Part shown: positions 42,103 to 51,278 of the stretch, piece by piece
Layout of the letters: the number at the start of each line of letters is the position of its first letter
Position numbering within the stretch: the stretch's first letter is position 1
Position numbers and translations under genes: made by a program
DNA from: JAFGFG01 sp964442905
GTDB lineage: Archaea; Aenigmatarchaeota; Aenigmatarchaeia; QMZP01; JAFGSV01
Direction of reading: 5' to 3'
DNA: 64,000 nt
Assembly: GCA_964442905.1 (NCBI GenBank)
Contig: CAYUBD010000001.1
Span: 1-64,000, forward strand
The notes under the pieces: model-generated
Told to the model about the DNA's origin: nothing
Database searches by the model: none
The model's input: only the letters and a program-made list of their open reading frames with translations

Positions 42103-43005
42103 CTATTTAATGCTACCAGCTTCCTCAGTGACGTTCTTGAGTATATCCATGAAAATAGATTCGAATTTCTTTTCATAAACCACCACAGGCTTCCCGTTGA
42201 CAAGGGCATCCACGAATCTCCTGTCGTATGGTATTTTACCCAGAAGCTTGATACCCATGCTCTCCGCAAAGCGCTCTATCTTCCTGCTGAACTCCGGATT
42301 GAGGTCGAACTTGTTTATAACCAGTCCGCTCTTTATTCCGAAATGGCTCACTATCTTGAGCGCCCTCTTTACATCACTTAGGGCAGACGGCGTGGGCTCA
42401 GTGACGGCTATCACGTAATCAGATCCCATGACCGACGCTATCACCGGGCATCCTATACCAGCAGCCGCGTCTGTCAACATGATATCCGCCTTTTCGTCTG
42501 CCGCCAGGGATGAAGCCCTGTCCTTGACAATATATATGACCTTCCCTGAGCCCGACTCGCCCATCTTCAGCTGGCCGGTGACTAGAGGGAAGCCGTAAGG
42601 GCTCCTGCCGGTTCCTATCATGGCGTTCTTCACTTCCTCAAGCCTTATAGCTTTCTCCGGGCATATGAGCTCGCAGGCCCCGCATCCCTCGCAGAAAAGG
42701 CTCCTGAAGACCGGTATTTTCTTCTTCTCGTTCCAGCTTATGGCACCGAACGCGCATACATCCCTGCATTTCCCGCAACCTGTGCATCTCTTCTCGTCAA
42801 GCACTGCTTTCTTGTTCGTGGTTATATCTTCCCAGGAATCGTAGTCCTTTTCGTCCATACCCAGACTCAGTCCCAGATCCGGCGCATCGACGTCGCAGTC
42901 TGCCACGACTATCTTCTTCTCTTTTGCGAGAAGCACGGAAAGCGACGAGCTGAGCATGGACTTGCCGACCCCGCCCTTGCCTGAAACGACTGTTATCTTC
43001 TTCAT
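42103..43005 (-). CDS. MinD-type ATPase with inserted ferredoxin domain
   Basis: A 300-residue P-loop ATPase: deviant Walker A SGKGGVGKS, then VADCDVDAPDLG, then an inserted two-cluster ferredoxin (CTGCGKCRDVCAFGAI, CEGCGACELICPEKAI), then TDAAAGIGCPV and VTEPTPSALSD. This is the COG1149 family of metal/Fe-S cofactor carriers related to Mrp/NBP35. Coupled by overlap to the radical SAM gene. A paralogue is at 44440. Confidence 0.9.
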   Translation of the reverse strand: MKKITVVSGKGGVGKSMLSSSLSVLLAKEKKIVVADCDVDAPDLGLSLGMDEKDYDSWEDITTNKKAVLDEKRCTGCGKCRDVCAFGAISWNEKKKIPVFRSLFCEGCGACELICPEKAIRLEEVKNAMIGTGRSPYGFPLVTGQLKMGESGSGKVIYIVKDRASSLAADEKADIMLTDAAAGIGCPVIASVMGSDYVIAVTEPTPSALSDVKRALKIVSHFGIKSGLVINKFDLNPEFSRKIERFAESMGIKLLGKIPYDRRFVDALVNGKPVVVYEKKFESIFMDILKNVTEEAGSIK

Positions 43006-43784
43006 AAGACAGGCCTCCTCATTTTGGTCTCAGTCATATCTATGGGCTTTGCGTCCGGTTTTTCAAGGTCATAGATGGATATCGCATTGAGCCCCTTTTT
43101 GATGAATATATCCGTTATCCCCCCAAGCTCACTTCCGGAGAGAGGCTTTGACGTGCTCGGCCTTAAGGGTGTGTCTATCTGCACCTCGTCAGGCTTTATG
43201 GACGCAGCGAGATCAGCCAGCTCATCCGCGAGCCCCCGGTTCTCCTCAATCAACATAATCTGCAGTGACAACTTCCCCTCGTATTCGCTCCTGAAAAGCC
43301 TGAGTGAGTTTATTATCTCGCCAAGCCTCAGGCCTTCAGCGGGCCTGTTTACCTTCATGAACGTCTCGTAATCCGGAGCGTCGAGTTTCGCGACCACGTG
43401 GCCTATCTTCTTCAGGTCTTTCCGGACATCGGGACGGGGCATCAGGGACGAGTTCGTCAGTATTGCAGTCGGGAGTCCGCTCATCTTCTTTGCGGTTTCC
43501 GCCAGCTCTCCCAGATTGGAAGCAAGCGTGGGCTCTGAATTGCCGGAGAATGTTATTATCTGCGGGTCAGTCTTCTTGAGCGCATCCTGCAGGTCCTTCT
43601 CGACAGCTTCCCTCTGCACGAAGACCTTCCTTTCGGTCATGTATGTGAGGGGGCCCAGAGACTGTAACTGGCAGTAGATGCAGTCGAAGCTGCAAATCCT
43701 GCTGCCGGGTGCGGAGCACACGGGGTCTATGCCTAGTGAAATCCCGAGCCTCCTTGAAGGCACGGGGCCGTAGACAGTCTTCAT
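43002..43784 (-). CDS. Radical SAM protein (COG0731-like)
   Basis: A 260-residue radical SAM protein starting MKTVYGPVPSRRLGISLGID. The cluster motif is C31-x3-C35-x2-C38 (ICSFDCIYC). GNSEPTLASN follows in the place of the GGE motif. Members of this family often accompany MinD-ferredoxin ATPases; the reaction is unknown. Both ends overlap neighbouring genes, so it is firmly in the cluster. Confidence 0.88.
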   Translation of the reverse strand: MKTVYGPVPSRRLGISLGIDPVCSAPGSRICSFDCIYCQLQSLGPLTYMTERKVFVQREAVEKDLQDALKKTDPQIITFSGNSEPTLASNLGELAETAKKMSGLPTAILTNSSLMPRPDVRKDLKKIGHVVAKLDAPDYETFMKVNRPAEGLRLGEIINSLRLFRSEYEGKLSLQIMLIEENRGLADELADLAASIKPDEVQIDTPLRPSTSKPLSGSELGGITDIFIKKGLNAISIYDLEKPDAKPIDMTETKMRRPVL

Positions 43785-44443
43785 ATCTCAATCACGCTCC
43801 CGGCCTTTATCTCCCTGAAATTGTCCGGATACTTCTTTCGTATCTCGGCGGTATGCTGCGTGCAGTGACATGGTGAAAGCATCTCTATACCATCCAGCTT
43901 CCCGAAATCCGAGAAGCCGTGGAAGCCGCCCATTATCCAGTATATCTCTCCCATCTCACGCGCTTTCGTTATTATGTTTCCGACTCCGGGATGTGAGCAT
44001 CCCGCTATGACTATAAGGCCTTTCGGTGTCTTCAGCACGAGCGACTGCTCGTCGGGCAGGTCGCCGCCGCTTTCCAGCTCACCGGTCGTGTAGACGTTCT
44101 CCGTTATCCTTTCCTGCCCTCTTATCTCCTTTATCTTCGACCTTCCCCTGGCCGTGGCCTTCGTCTTCCCAGAGAAGGACGCAGGGATGAGCACCTCCGG
44201 GTTTTCCGTGTGCTTCAGCAGCTCATCCAGCCCGCCGGTGTGATCCCAGTGGTCGTGAGAAAGCACGATGATGTCTATGGATGCGGGGTCTATGCCCAGC
44301 TTCTCCATGTTCTCCATAAGGGGTTTTCCCTTATCACCGCAGTCGAAAAGTATCTTTTTGCCGTTCTCTATAAGGCATGAGAAACCCCATCCTGACCTGA
44401 GTCCCTCTTCAGCATTGTTGTCATACACAATTGTTATCTTCAT
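43781..44443 (-). CDS. Metallo-beta-lactamase-fold hydrolase
   Basis: A 220-residue MBL protein with LSHDHWDHTGG (two-metal site), AGCSHPGVGN and SPCHCTQHT. It belongs to the group named after the methanopterin-pathway MJ0301-type protein, which also occurs in organisms without that pathway, so no substrate is assigned. ATG 44443 overlaps the MinD gene's stop. Confidence 0.85.
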   Translation of the reverse strand: MKITIVYDNNAEEGLRSGWGFSCLIENGKKILFDCGDKGKPLMENMEKLGIDPASIDIIVLSHDHWDHTGGLDELLKHTENPEVLIPASFSGKTKATARGRSKIKEIRGQERITENVYTTGELESGGDLPDEQSLVLKTPKGLIVIAGCSHPGVGNIITKAREMGEIYWIMGGFHGFSDFGKLDGIEMLSPCHCTQHTAEIRKKYPDNFREIKAGSVIEI

Positions 44444-45273
44444 TTCATCAGCCACCCCGCAAGCGCCTTTATGTTGGCATCCTTCACAGCTTCTCCTTTT
44501 GAATAGCTCTGCATGACGGATTTGCTGTATGGTATCCTTGCTATTATCTCGACGCCGTACTTTTTTGCAATCTTCTCTATGAGCTCAGGCTTTCCCACGT
44601 CCGACCTGTTGAGGATTATCTTGCCCGGAACGCCAAGCACCTTCATCAGCTTCAGTATCAGCTCAAGGTCGTGTGCTCCCAGCGGCGTGGGCTCTGTTAC
44701 AGCCAGCGCGATGTCGTTCTCCAGGAGCGCTGTTATCACGTCGCAGTGCGTGCCTGCGGCCGTGTCGGTTATGACGAAATCATAGTCGGGGCTTCTCGAT
44801 TTAACGATATCCTTGGCAGCTTCCACAACGAACTCCGAGACCGGCTCCCCGGGCTTCAGCTCCCCGCTTATCAGGTCAACACTGCCTTTACTTCCCTCAT
44901 AAACGGTGCCTATCTCCTTGTAGGTCTTTCCTATTGCGCCTGTCGGGCAGGCTATCATGCAGGCCCCGCAACCGCTGCACTGCTCGGGAACGAATATGGG
45001 ATATTTCCCTTTTATCTGAACGATGGAGTTCGTCGTGCATACTTCGGAACACCTTCCGCACTTCGTGCATTTGCTGAAATCCCACTTTGGTATGACCTGT
45101 TTCACAGTCTTTACCTTCCTTCTTCTTGTCGAAAGAATCAGATGGTCGTTCGGGCAGTCCACGTCAGCATCAAAAAGCAGCACCTTCCCGCGCTTTGAAA
45201 GCTCAGCTGCCAGTGCAGTGGCTACCGTTGACTTTCCGGTGCCTCCCTTCCCGCCGGTTACAGCTATCTTCAA
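44440..45273 (-). CDS. MinD-type ATPase with inserted ferredoxin domain, paralogue
   Basis: A 277-residue relative of the protein at 42103: GGKGGTGKS, FDADVDCPNDHL, inserted ferredoxin (CTKCGRCSEVCTTNSI, CSGCGACMIACPTGAI), TDTAAGTHCDV, VTEPTPLGAHDL. Pairs of such ATPases are common and may act as a heterodimer. GGTGA precedes a TTG at 45273 that gives the family-typical N-terminus MKIAVTGGKGGTGKS. An ATG at 45285 would add four residues. Confidence 0.9.
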   Translation of the reverse strand: MKIAVTGGKGGTGKSTVATALAAELSKRGKVLLFDADVDCPNDHLILSTRRRKVKTVKQVIPKWDFSKCTKCGRCSEVCTTNSIVQIKGKYPIFVPEQCSGCGACMIACPTGAIGKTYKEIGTVYEGSKGSVDLISGELKPGEPVSEFVVEAAKDIVKSRSPDYDFVITDTAAGTHCDVITALLENDIALAVTEPTPLGAHDLELILKLMKVLGVPGKIILNRSDVGKPELIEKIAKKYGVEIIARIPYSKSVMQSYSKGEAVKDANIKALAGWLMK

Positions 45274-45343
45274 AGTTATCACCATTCATGGACCCGACAC
45301 GTTCCGAAGAATAGAAAATCCCGGACAGCCGGCAGAAACTTCA

Positions 45344-45673
45344 TCAGCGCCCGCAGTTTCCCTCAAGGTCTTTAAGCCTGTCAAAATTACTGACAACTTC
45401 CCTAACGGTCCTGAACGTGCCTGTCTTCAGCTTTATTCCCATTTTGCCGCACAGCTCAATCGCCCTCATGCCCATTTCGAACGTGTATATGGCATCCACG
45501 TCGAGGCCTTCGAGAGCCACGACAGGCGAGCATCCCTGCGTGGGCTTGACTTCCACTACATCAAGCTTCTTCCGGGAAGAATCGTATACCGCCATGAGCT
45601 GCACGTGACCGAAATGGGGATGCACCTTGGAATCCATTCCCTTGTTCTCTATCAAAGCCATTGCTATTTTCAT
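45344..45673 (-). CDS. NifX/NafY-like cofactor-binding protein
   Basis: A 109-residue protein of the dinitrogenase iron-molybdenum cofactor family (COG1433): KIAMALIENKGMDSKVHPHFGH, then CSPVVALEGLDVDAIYTFEMGMRAIELC, split by short loops. Such domains bind Fe-S or Mo-Fe-S clusters in transit. No nitrogenase genes are present, so another metal centre is the target. Part of the MinD/DUF134 cluster. Confidence 0.85.
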   Translation of the reverse strand: MKIAMALIENKGMDSKVHPHFGHVQLMAVYDSSRKKLDVVEVKPTQGCSPVVALEGLDVDAIYTFEMGMRAIELCGKMGIKLKTGTFRTVREVVSNFDRLKDLEGNCGR

Positions 45674-45698
45674 TCACAACACCTTTTTATCCTGAAAA

Positions 45699-46145
45699 TC
45701 ACTGCTGCCACCGTCTGCCTCTGCCGGCACCTGTTCCGCCGCCTCTTCCGCTTCCCATGCCGGATCCGAAACCTCCGGGCATGCCTATTCCCATCACGCC
45801 GGGAGCATTAACCTTTGTAAGCTTTCCCTGCATGAACTGCATGACGTTTTCCTCAACTGTTCCTGCGGTTCCGGCGTATGCTTCTATCCCGACCTGCTGG
45901 AAGACTCCGAATGCTCTGGGACCGACCGCGCCTGATATGACTGCCTTGACGCCCTCATTCCCGACCGTCTGGGCGGCCATTATGCCTGCGCCGCCGCCCT
46001 GCATTGCCGCGCCGTTCTGGACATCCTTGTGACCGGTTATCTTCTTGCCGTCTGTCTCTACTATGACAAACCATGGGCACCTTCCGAAAACCGGACTTGT
46101 CTGGCTTTTCAGTCCCTGCCCTGTCGAACTTACTGCTATCTTCAT
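45699..46145 (-). CDS. NifX-like protein with Gly/Arg-rich tail
   Basis: A 148-residue protein. Residues 1-110 are the COG1433 fold (KIAVSSTGQGLKSQTSPVFGRCPWF, NEGVKAVISGAVGPRAF). The tail from about 115 is Gly/Met/Arg-rich (MPGGFGSGMGSGRGGG, then GRGRRW). The tail resembles those of the ferredoxin at 35911 and the DUF5320 protein. Many DUF134-linked NifX proteins have such an extension. Function: probable metal-cluster carrier. Confidence 0.85.
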   Translation of the reverse strand: MKIAVSSTGQGLKSQTSPVFGRCPWFVIVETDGKKITGHKDVQNGAAMQGGGAGIMAAQTVGNEGVKAVISGAVGPRAFGVFQQVGIEAYAGTAGTVEENVMQFMQGKLTKVNAPGVMGIGMPGGFGSGMGSGRGGGTGAGRGRRWQQ

Positions 46146-46195
46146 ATTATTACCTCCAAAATTTTCTGTTTGAATAGATTTCTTTTACTCCTTTA

Positions 46196-46519
46196 TTACC
46201 TTTTAGTGAATCTTCTTGCTGTCTCGGCTGCGTCAGTCTCCTCAGGTACCACATCATTTCTTTTCCAGGGATATGGGCCTTTTGCCTGGAGTGGCCTGAC
46301 CGTGACAAGTGTCCCCAGACCATCATCAAAATTTTCCTCTATGTACCTTTTTAGCTTAGGCCCTCTTTCTCCGGGCGGGGCATCTCTAATATATGATGGC
46401 AGTTCAAGGCTGTATATCATATCATCCGAAGAAACTACCAGCAGATATTCTGCTTTGCTGAGATGCGCTGCCCTGTAAAGTTCACCGTCTTTGTATGAAA
46501 CGATTGCTGCTTTTTTCAT
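46196..46519 (-). CDS. Hypothetical protein of the MinD/NifX cluster
   Basis: A 107-residue soluble protein, MKKAAIVSYKDGELYRAAH at the start and a conserved-looking TLVTVRPLQAKGPYPWKRND near the end. It has no cysteine. No family recognised; a NifX-like fold is possible because of the beta-alpha start. It lies between the NifX-like and DUF5320 genes in the same direction. Confidence 0.6.
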   Translation of the reverse strand: MKKAAIVSYKDGELYRAAHLSKAEYLLVVSSDDMIYSLELPSYIRDAPPGERGPKLKRYIEENFDDGLGTLVTVRPLQAKGPYPWKRNDVVPEETDAAETARRFTKR

Positions 46520-46563
46520 TTTTCACCCTAGATATTTCACCGTTCAAATCCACTTCAATGCTA

Positions 46564-46974
46564 TTATTTCTCCTTTTTGATTTCAGCTATTCTCTTTTCT
46601 ATCGATTCCATCTCCTGCCTGATTGCTTCCAGTTCCTGTTTCAGCATATTTTTCTCCTGCTCCAGGGACTGGCTTTCCTGCTCCTTTGTCGGCTGTGCAA
46701 AAGGGTATGCTGGCTGCTGTACTGGCTGAACCGGCACGGTTTGTGTCTGTACCGGGTAACCTGCTCCGGCCCTGTACCATCCAGGCTGTCCAGTGGTCCT
46801 TGCCCAGAACCTGTTTCCCCTTCCTCGTCCGAATGCTGCCGCTCCTCTTCCGGCAAAACCACGTCCGAATCCGGCATTTGCGAATCCTGGAGCCTGGAAA
46901 CCGCTGCAGTAACCCATTCCTCTTCCTGTCATCGAACCCATTCCCATAGGTCCTGTTCCGTCTCCTGCTGGCAT
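46564..46974 (-). CDS. DUF5320 protein
   Basis: A 136-residue protein with MPAGDGTGPMGMGSMTGRGMG, the DUF5320 opening, a Gly/Arg/Phe-rich middle (GFGRGFAGRGAAAFGRGRG), a Pro/Gln linker and a C-terminal coiled coil (about residues 95-136). These proteins travel with NifX-like and MinD-ferredoxin genes. The function is unknown. The coiled coil suggests oligomers. Confidence 0.85.
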   Translation of the reverse strand: MPAGDGTGPMGMGSMTGRGMGYCSGFQAPGFANAGFGRGFAGRGAAAFGRGRGNRFWARTTGQPGWYRAGAGYPVQTQTVPVQPVQQPAYPFAQPTKEQESQSLEQEKNMLKQELEAIRQEMESIEKRIAEIKKEK

Positions 46975-47001
46975 ATCAACACCTCCTATTCAATTTTAAC
47001 A

Positions 47002-47436
47002 TCAAGCCCTTCCCATGGGCGTTCCGCACTTCGGGCATTTCTGCTGGAAGCATGGCATTCCTCTCTCGTGTGCTGCGATCTCCCCGCACTTCGGGCAGAC
47101 GCAATTACCACCGGGGCCGAGCCCCTGTCCTCCTTTGAGTCCTTTTCCCATCATGTAATCACCTCCTCCTATACGCAGGGCTTTCCCTTTTATCAGTGAT
47201 TCCGCTATCTTCTTCCTTGCGGAAGCGAGCACCCTGTGAAACGTTGGCCTTGAAACATGCATCTTCTTTGCGCATTCCTCCTGCTCGAGACCCTCATAAT
47301 CCTTGAGCCTTACAGCCTCTATTTCCTCCACGCTGAGAGCGTTCTCTTCAAGCTCCCTCATGGGTATGCCTGATGGCTTGAAGTATGTCACATCAGGTTC
47401 CCTCTGGACCATCCTGGTCTTTTTCGGCCTTACCAT
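47002..47436 (-). CDS. DUF134 HTH protein with C-terminal zinc-ribbon region
   Basis: A 144-residue DNA-binding protein. MVRPKKTRMV and the HTH (LSVEEIEAVRLKDYEGL, CAKKMHVSRPTFHRVLASAR) define DUF134 (COG1342), sigma-region-4-like. The C-terminus adds Gly-rich residues and CVCPKCGE plus CPKCGTPMG, a zinc-ribbon layout. A palindrome overlaps its start, suggesting autoregulation. It is the probable regulator of the downstream NifX/MinD genes. ATG 47436 is preferred to the longer frame. Confidence 0.9.
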   Translation of the reverse strand: MVRPKKTRMVQREPDVTYFKPSGIPMRELEENALSVEEIEAVRLKDYEGLEQEECAKKMHVSRPTFHRVLASARKKIAESLIKGKALRIGGGDYMMGKGLKGGQGLGPGGNCVCPKCGEIAAHERGMPCFQQKCPKCGTPMGRA

Positions 47437-47455
47437 TATGAACATATGTCCATAA
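47436..47455. promoter_or_regulatory. Near-perfect palindrome at the DUF134 start
   Basis: TTATGAACATATGTCCATAA has 10-base arms with one mismatched pair. It ends at the first base of the DUF134 ATG. On the minus strand CTTTTTAAATCA (about 47457-47468) is the TATA box just upstream. A repressor bound here would cover the transcription start. Confidence 0.6.
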
Positions 47456-47506
47456 TGATTTAAAAAGTTTACGGTGGATGGGCTTTGTTTAAGCATGCTT
47501 TCGCAG

Positions 47507-50151
47507 TCACTTTTTGAGAACAAGTTCCGCATAGAACGTATCGTCATCTGATTTCTCTATCCTGAAGCCACGCTTCCTGAGCATGTTCCTCATTATCACG
47601 TTGTCGCGCAGGAAGCTGGCATAAATCTTGCCTATCCCCCGCTTCTTCGCTATCTCAAGGACGTAATCAGCCATCCTGTTTCCAAGGTCCTTGTTCTGCC
47701 ACGGGTCCGCCACCACTATGGCGAATTCCGCGCTCTCATTATATGCATCGGCTATTATCCTCGCAACACCTATCATCTTCTTTTTCCCGCGCTCTTCTAT
47801 CTCGGCTATTATCGCTATCTCCCTGTCATAGTCGTTCTGCGTGTACCTTATGAGCATGTCGTGGGATATATCGCTTATCAGCTCGAAGAACCTGAATCGC
47901 TGTGTCTGCTCCGAGAACTTGGTGAACATCTCGCCTTCCATGTGCTCGTCCTCGGGCTTTATGGGCCTGAGCAGGACTTTTTTCCCGTCGTTCATGGTGA
48001 ATTCAGTGATGTACTCCTTCGGGTACGGCGATATCACGAGATGTGAGTATGGCTTGACCTTCTTCCCCCTGAGCGTTTCATCAAGAACCACCTTTGCATC
48101 CATGGCAACGCCGCCTTTCTCGTCTATGCCGAACGGGTTTATGTCAATCTCCTTTATCTGCGGGAAGTCCTGCAGAAGATAAGCGAACTTGTAGAGAAGG
48201 AATTCCAGCACCCTGATGTCCACACCTTTCATGCCTCTGTAGCCCTTGAGCAGCTTGTATATCTTCGTTTCCTCTATTATCCTCCTCGCAAGCACCATGT
48301 TAAGCGGTGGAAGGCCTACATTCGTGTCCTTGAAGACCTCGACGGCGACGCCTCCCATTCCGAATAGTATCACCGGGCCGAATATCGGGTCTTTCTTGCT
48401 TCCGAACAGCAGCTCGTACTTCTTGCTTACCATCTTCTCCATGAACACGCCTTCTATCTTTGCATTGGGTTCATGCTTTTTTGCGGACGTGATTATTTTT
48501 CCGAATGCCCTGGCTGCTTCATCCTTTGTCTTTATTCCCAGCATGACGCCTCCCACATCGGTCTTGTGCAGTATGTCAGGCGACATGATCTTCATCACGA
48601 CCGGGAAACCAATCTTCTGGGCGACTGATTCAGCCTCTTTCGCACTTTTGGCAACGCCACTCTTGGTGACGGGTATCCCATAGTTCGAGAGCATCTCCTT
48701 GGCTTCATTTTCCGTGAGCGCATTCCTTCCTTCGCTGAACGCCTTTTCCACGATCTTCCTGTTCTCTTCGGTCCTGGGAACTATCTCATGCGGTATGGTG
48801 GACGGTGTCTCGTAAAGAAGCTCTATGTTCCTCGCATACCTGTACATGTACATGAATGACTTTACGGCGTGCTCTGGAGTCTCGTAGACAGGCACGTTCG
48901 AATTCTTGAGTATTTCCTTGGCATCGATGACATCCCTTCCGCCAAGCCACGATGCAAGTACGATCTTCTTCATGGGCTTGTTGAGCTCGCCTATCTGCCT
49001 CGCTATGCCGCTCGCATCAGTCATTGCCTGCGGCGTGAGCATCACGAGTATACCGTCAACGTTCTCATCGTTCATGCAGGCATCTATCGCTATCTTGAAC
49101 CGGTCGGCTCCGGCATCACCAAGGACGTCTATGGGATTCGAGAGGTTGCATATCGGCGGCAGTGACTTTTTCAGCGTTTCAACAGTTTCCTTCCCGAGCA
49201 CTGCAAGCTCACCTCCCAGCGATGCCAGCGAATCCGTTGCTATCACGCCTGGACCGCCTGCGTTCGTTACTATCGCAAGCTTCTTACCTTTCGGCCTCCT
49301 CTGCATGGAAAGCGTCTGCGCGCAGTCGAACAGTTCTCCTATCTCGTTGACCCTCACGACTCCCGCCCGCTTGAATGCGGCGTCAAAAACGAGGTCATTG
49401 CCTGCCAGCGCTCCTGTATGGGATCTGGCAGCACGGGCGCCGGCCTCGCTCCTGCCTGCCTTGAGGACGACTATAGGTTTGGTCCTCGCGAACGACCTGG
49501 CCGCGCTGAGAAACTTCTTGGCATCTCTCAGGGATTCCATGTATATGACTATGCTGGACGTGTTGGCATCGCTTCCGAAATAATCTATGAGGTCATGGAA
49601 GCTTACGTCTATCATCGAGCCTATCGAGACGAAATAGCTGAATCCGACATTCTGGTTGATGGACCAGTCGAGCATGGCCGTTCCCAGCGCGCCGCTCTGC
49701 GAGATGAATGCTATCCTCCCCTTCTTGGGAACCCTGCTCCCGAACGTTGCGTTGAGGTTTATGTATGGGTTTATGAGTCCCAGGCAGTTCGGTCCTATTA
49801 TCCTCATGCCGTAACTTCGTGCTTTTACCAGTATCTCTTCCNNNNNNNNNNCGTTATGACGATTCCCGATACGCCGCATTTCCCGCACATGTCAACCAGG
49901 CCTGATACTGTCGGTGCGGGCGTGGCTATCACCGCAAGGTCTATGCAGTCAGGAACCTCGCGTATGGAAGGATACGCCTTGACTCCCTGCACGCTTTGCC
50001 TTTTCGGGTTTATGGGATAGACTATGCCCTCGAAGTCACTTCCTATCAGATTCTTGAAAATAGCATATCCGACGCTCGTCTTCCTGTTGGTCGCTCCTAT
50101 AACCGCGACAACCCGCGGATTGAACATCATGTCCAGAATTTTCTTTTTCAT
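47507..50151 (-). CDS. ADP-forming acyl-CoA synthetase fused to a GNAT domain, with gap
   Basis: A fused protein of roughly 880 residues. Order: CoA-binding domain (VAVIGATNRKTSVGYAIF), ligase domains with the phospho-His region ARSHTGALAGND, ATP-grasp domain (VMKIMSPDILHKTDVGGV), and a C-terminal GNAT domain (LLRPIKPEDE to LRKRGFRIE). ADP-forming synthetases make ATP from acetyl-CoA; related GNAT fusions (PatZ type) acetylate lysines. The retained His favours a working synthetase. Ten N at 49842-49851 interrupt it, and the two sides are in different frames, so the gap length is not real. Confidence 0.88.
49842..49851. other. Assembly gap (10 N) inside the acyl-CoA synthetase gene
   Basis: Ten N interrupt the gene between GVSGIVIT and EEILVKARSYG. 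Related proteins have about 8-11 residues here, so the missing stretch is probably longer than ten bases. Confidence 0.9.
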
Positions 50152-50190
50152 CTGGAATGAATTGTTGCATTCAATATAAATAATTTCTAT

Positions 50191-50373
50191 GTGGCTTGCC
50201 GCAGTCTTCCCTTCTCCTCAAAGAAAAATCGTCGATTGCCAAATCTCGATGAGGAGCATCTTATAGACATAGTCGCATCAGAGACCAAGCGTCACGGAAT
50301 AAGGTCTTCAATTTCGGTACCTTTCACAAGGCGTCTGATTGAGAATGAGAAAAAGAGCAATCTAGAACTCTGA
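50191..50373 (+). CDS. Possible small protein
   Basis: A 60-residue frame with GTG start: NLDEEHLIDIVASETKRHG followed by a basic-polar end. Composition is protein-like, with helix and charge balance. An AATATAAATAA element lies about 18 bases upstream, closer than usual. It sits between the acyl-CoA synthetase and a leftward hypothetical gene. No family recognised. Confidence 0.35.
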   Translation: MACRSLPFSSKKNRRLPNLDEEHLIDIVASETKRHGIRSSISVPFTRRLIENEKKSNLEL

Positions 50374-50395
50374 GGGCTTCCGGAAGAATAAGGTA

Positions 50396-50758
50396 TTATT
50401 CTAATTCAGAGCGCATTGGAACGTCCTCGTCGAATTCCACTATTTGCTCGGCTATGTACCTTTTTATTTTATCGTTGTTGTGATCATTTCTCACAAAGTT
50501 CTGGCGACGTCGAGGCCATACCTCAATGCCGTATTCTTTACCTTTGATTATGTGTTTGGCACAGTCATCGTTGCATGGAGTGGCATTCCAGTCTATTAAA
50601 CCATTCTTTGACCCGGGCAGGTGTATTTTTCCCTGATATAATGGACGCTTAGATGAGTTGCTATCCATGCTTGTTATTGAAAAGCTCTCTATCGTAATAC
50701 CTTCTCTGAGCTCCGGGAAACCTTCATATTTTGCGTATAACGGATATGTGACAGACAT
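50396..50758 (-). CDS. Hypothetical protein
   Basis: A soluble 120-residue protein, MSVTYPLYAKYEGFPELREG at the start, two cysteines in TPCNDDCAKH and an acidic C-terminus. No family recognised. It stands alone between the possible small gene and the membrane-anchored Cys-rich protein gene. TATA-like TTTAAAAAATT lies about 25-35 bases upstream of the start. Confidence 0.6.
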   Translation of the reverse strand: MSVTYPLYAKYEGFPELREGITIESFSITSMDSNSSKRPLYQGKIHLPGSKNGLIDWNATPCNDDCAKHIIKGKEYGIEVWPRRRQNFVRNDHNNDKIKRYIAEQIVEFDEDVPMRSELE

Positions 50759-50819
50759 TATTTCACGAATAATAACAGAGAGCGAAATTTTTTAAACATT
50801 TGGGTACACGCCACTGTAA

Positions 50820-51212
50820 TCAGGAGCACGACCAGTTGATGCATTCCTGGTCTGTGCAGTCCATATCCGATACGCATGAATTGGCTATTTCGCAGAGGTT
50901 GTCCCCGCCGCACATACCGGAGGTTGTGTAATCCCTGCATTCCCCTTCCTGGTACTGGGGAAGCGTGAACGGGCAGTCAAGCCGGCTTCCGTCCGTCCTT
51001 ATTATGCTGAAGCCCTCAGTATAGTCATCCCGTATGGCCTGGAAGCTGCCGTCCGTACATGGGTATACTTCCCTGAATCCGTTAGTGTTGCAATAGTCCG
51101 TGATCGACGGTGTTTCATCGTTCAGGTATTCGGAGAGGTATAGTCCTGCCGGTATTATCACAACCACCGCGACCAGAGCTATTATGGCCATGTTCGTGAA
51201 GTTGAATTTCAT
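50820..51212 (-). CDS. Membrane-anchored cysteine-rich protein
   Basis: A 130-residue protein with one N-terminal helix (about residues 8-28) and an outside part with nine cysteines: one at 41, then others at about 52, 80, 92, 101, 107, 113, 119, 124 and 129. The C-terminal repeat-like spacing (NLCEIANSCVSDMDCTDQECINWSC, read in parts) suggests disulfides. Possibly a substrate of the thioredoxin-CcdA system. It diverges from mre11. The longer frame to 51662 is a shadow of mre11. Confidence 0.65.
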   Translation of the reverse strand: MKFNFTNMAIIALVAVVVIIPAGLYLSEYLNDETPSITDYCNTNGFREVYPCTDGSFQAIRDDYTEGFSIIRTDGSRLDCPFTLPQYQEGECRDYTTSGMCGGDNLCEIANSCVSDMDCTDQECINWSCS

Positions 51213-51278
51213 ATCATTAGTTATCTGATAACCCTTATTAATCCCGCCGCCAAGAACAATACACTTCAGGTGGTTATC

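Noticed and set aside
45344..46145. NifX-like genes as signs of nitrogen fixation
   Set aside because: No nifH, nifD or nifK and no nifB. The COG1433 fold is widespread in anaerobes without nitrogenase.
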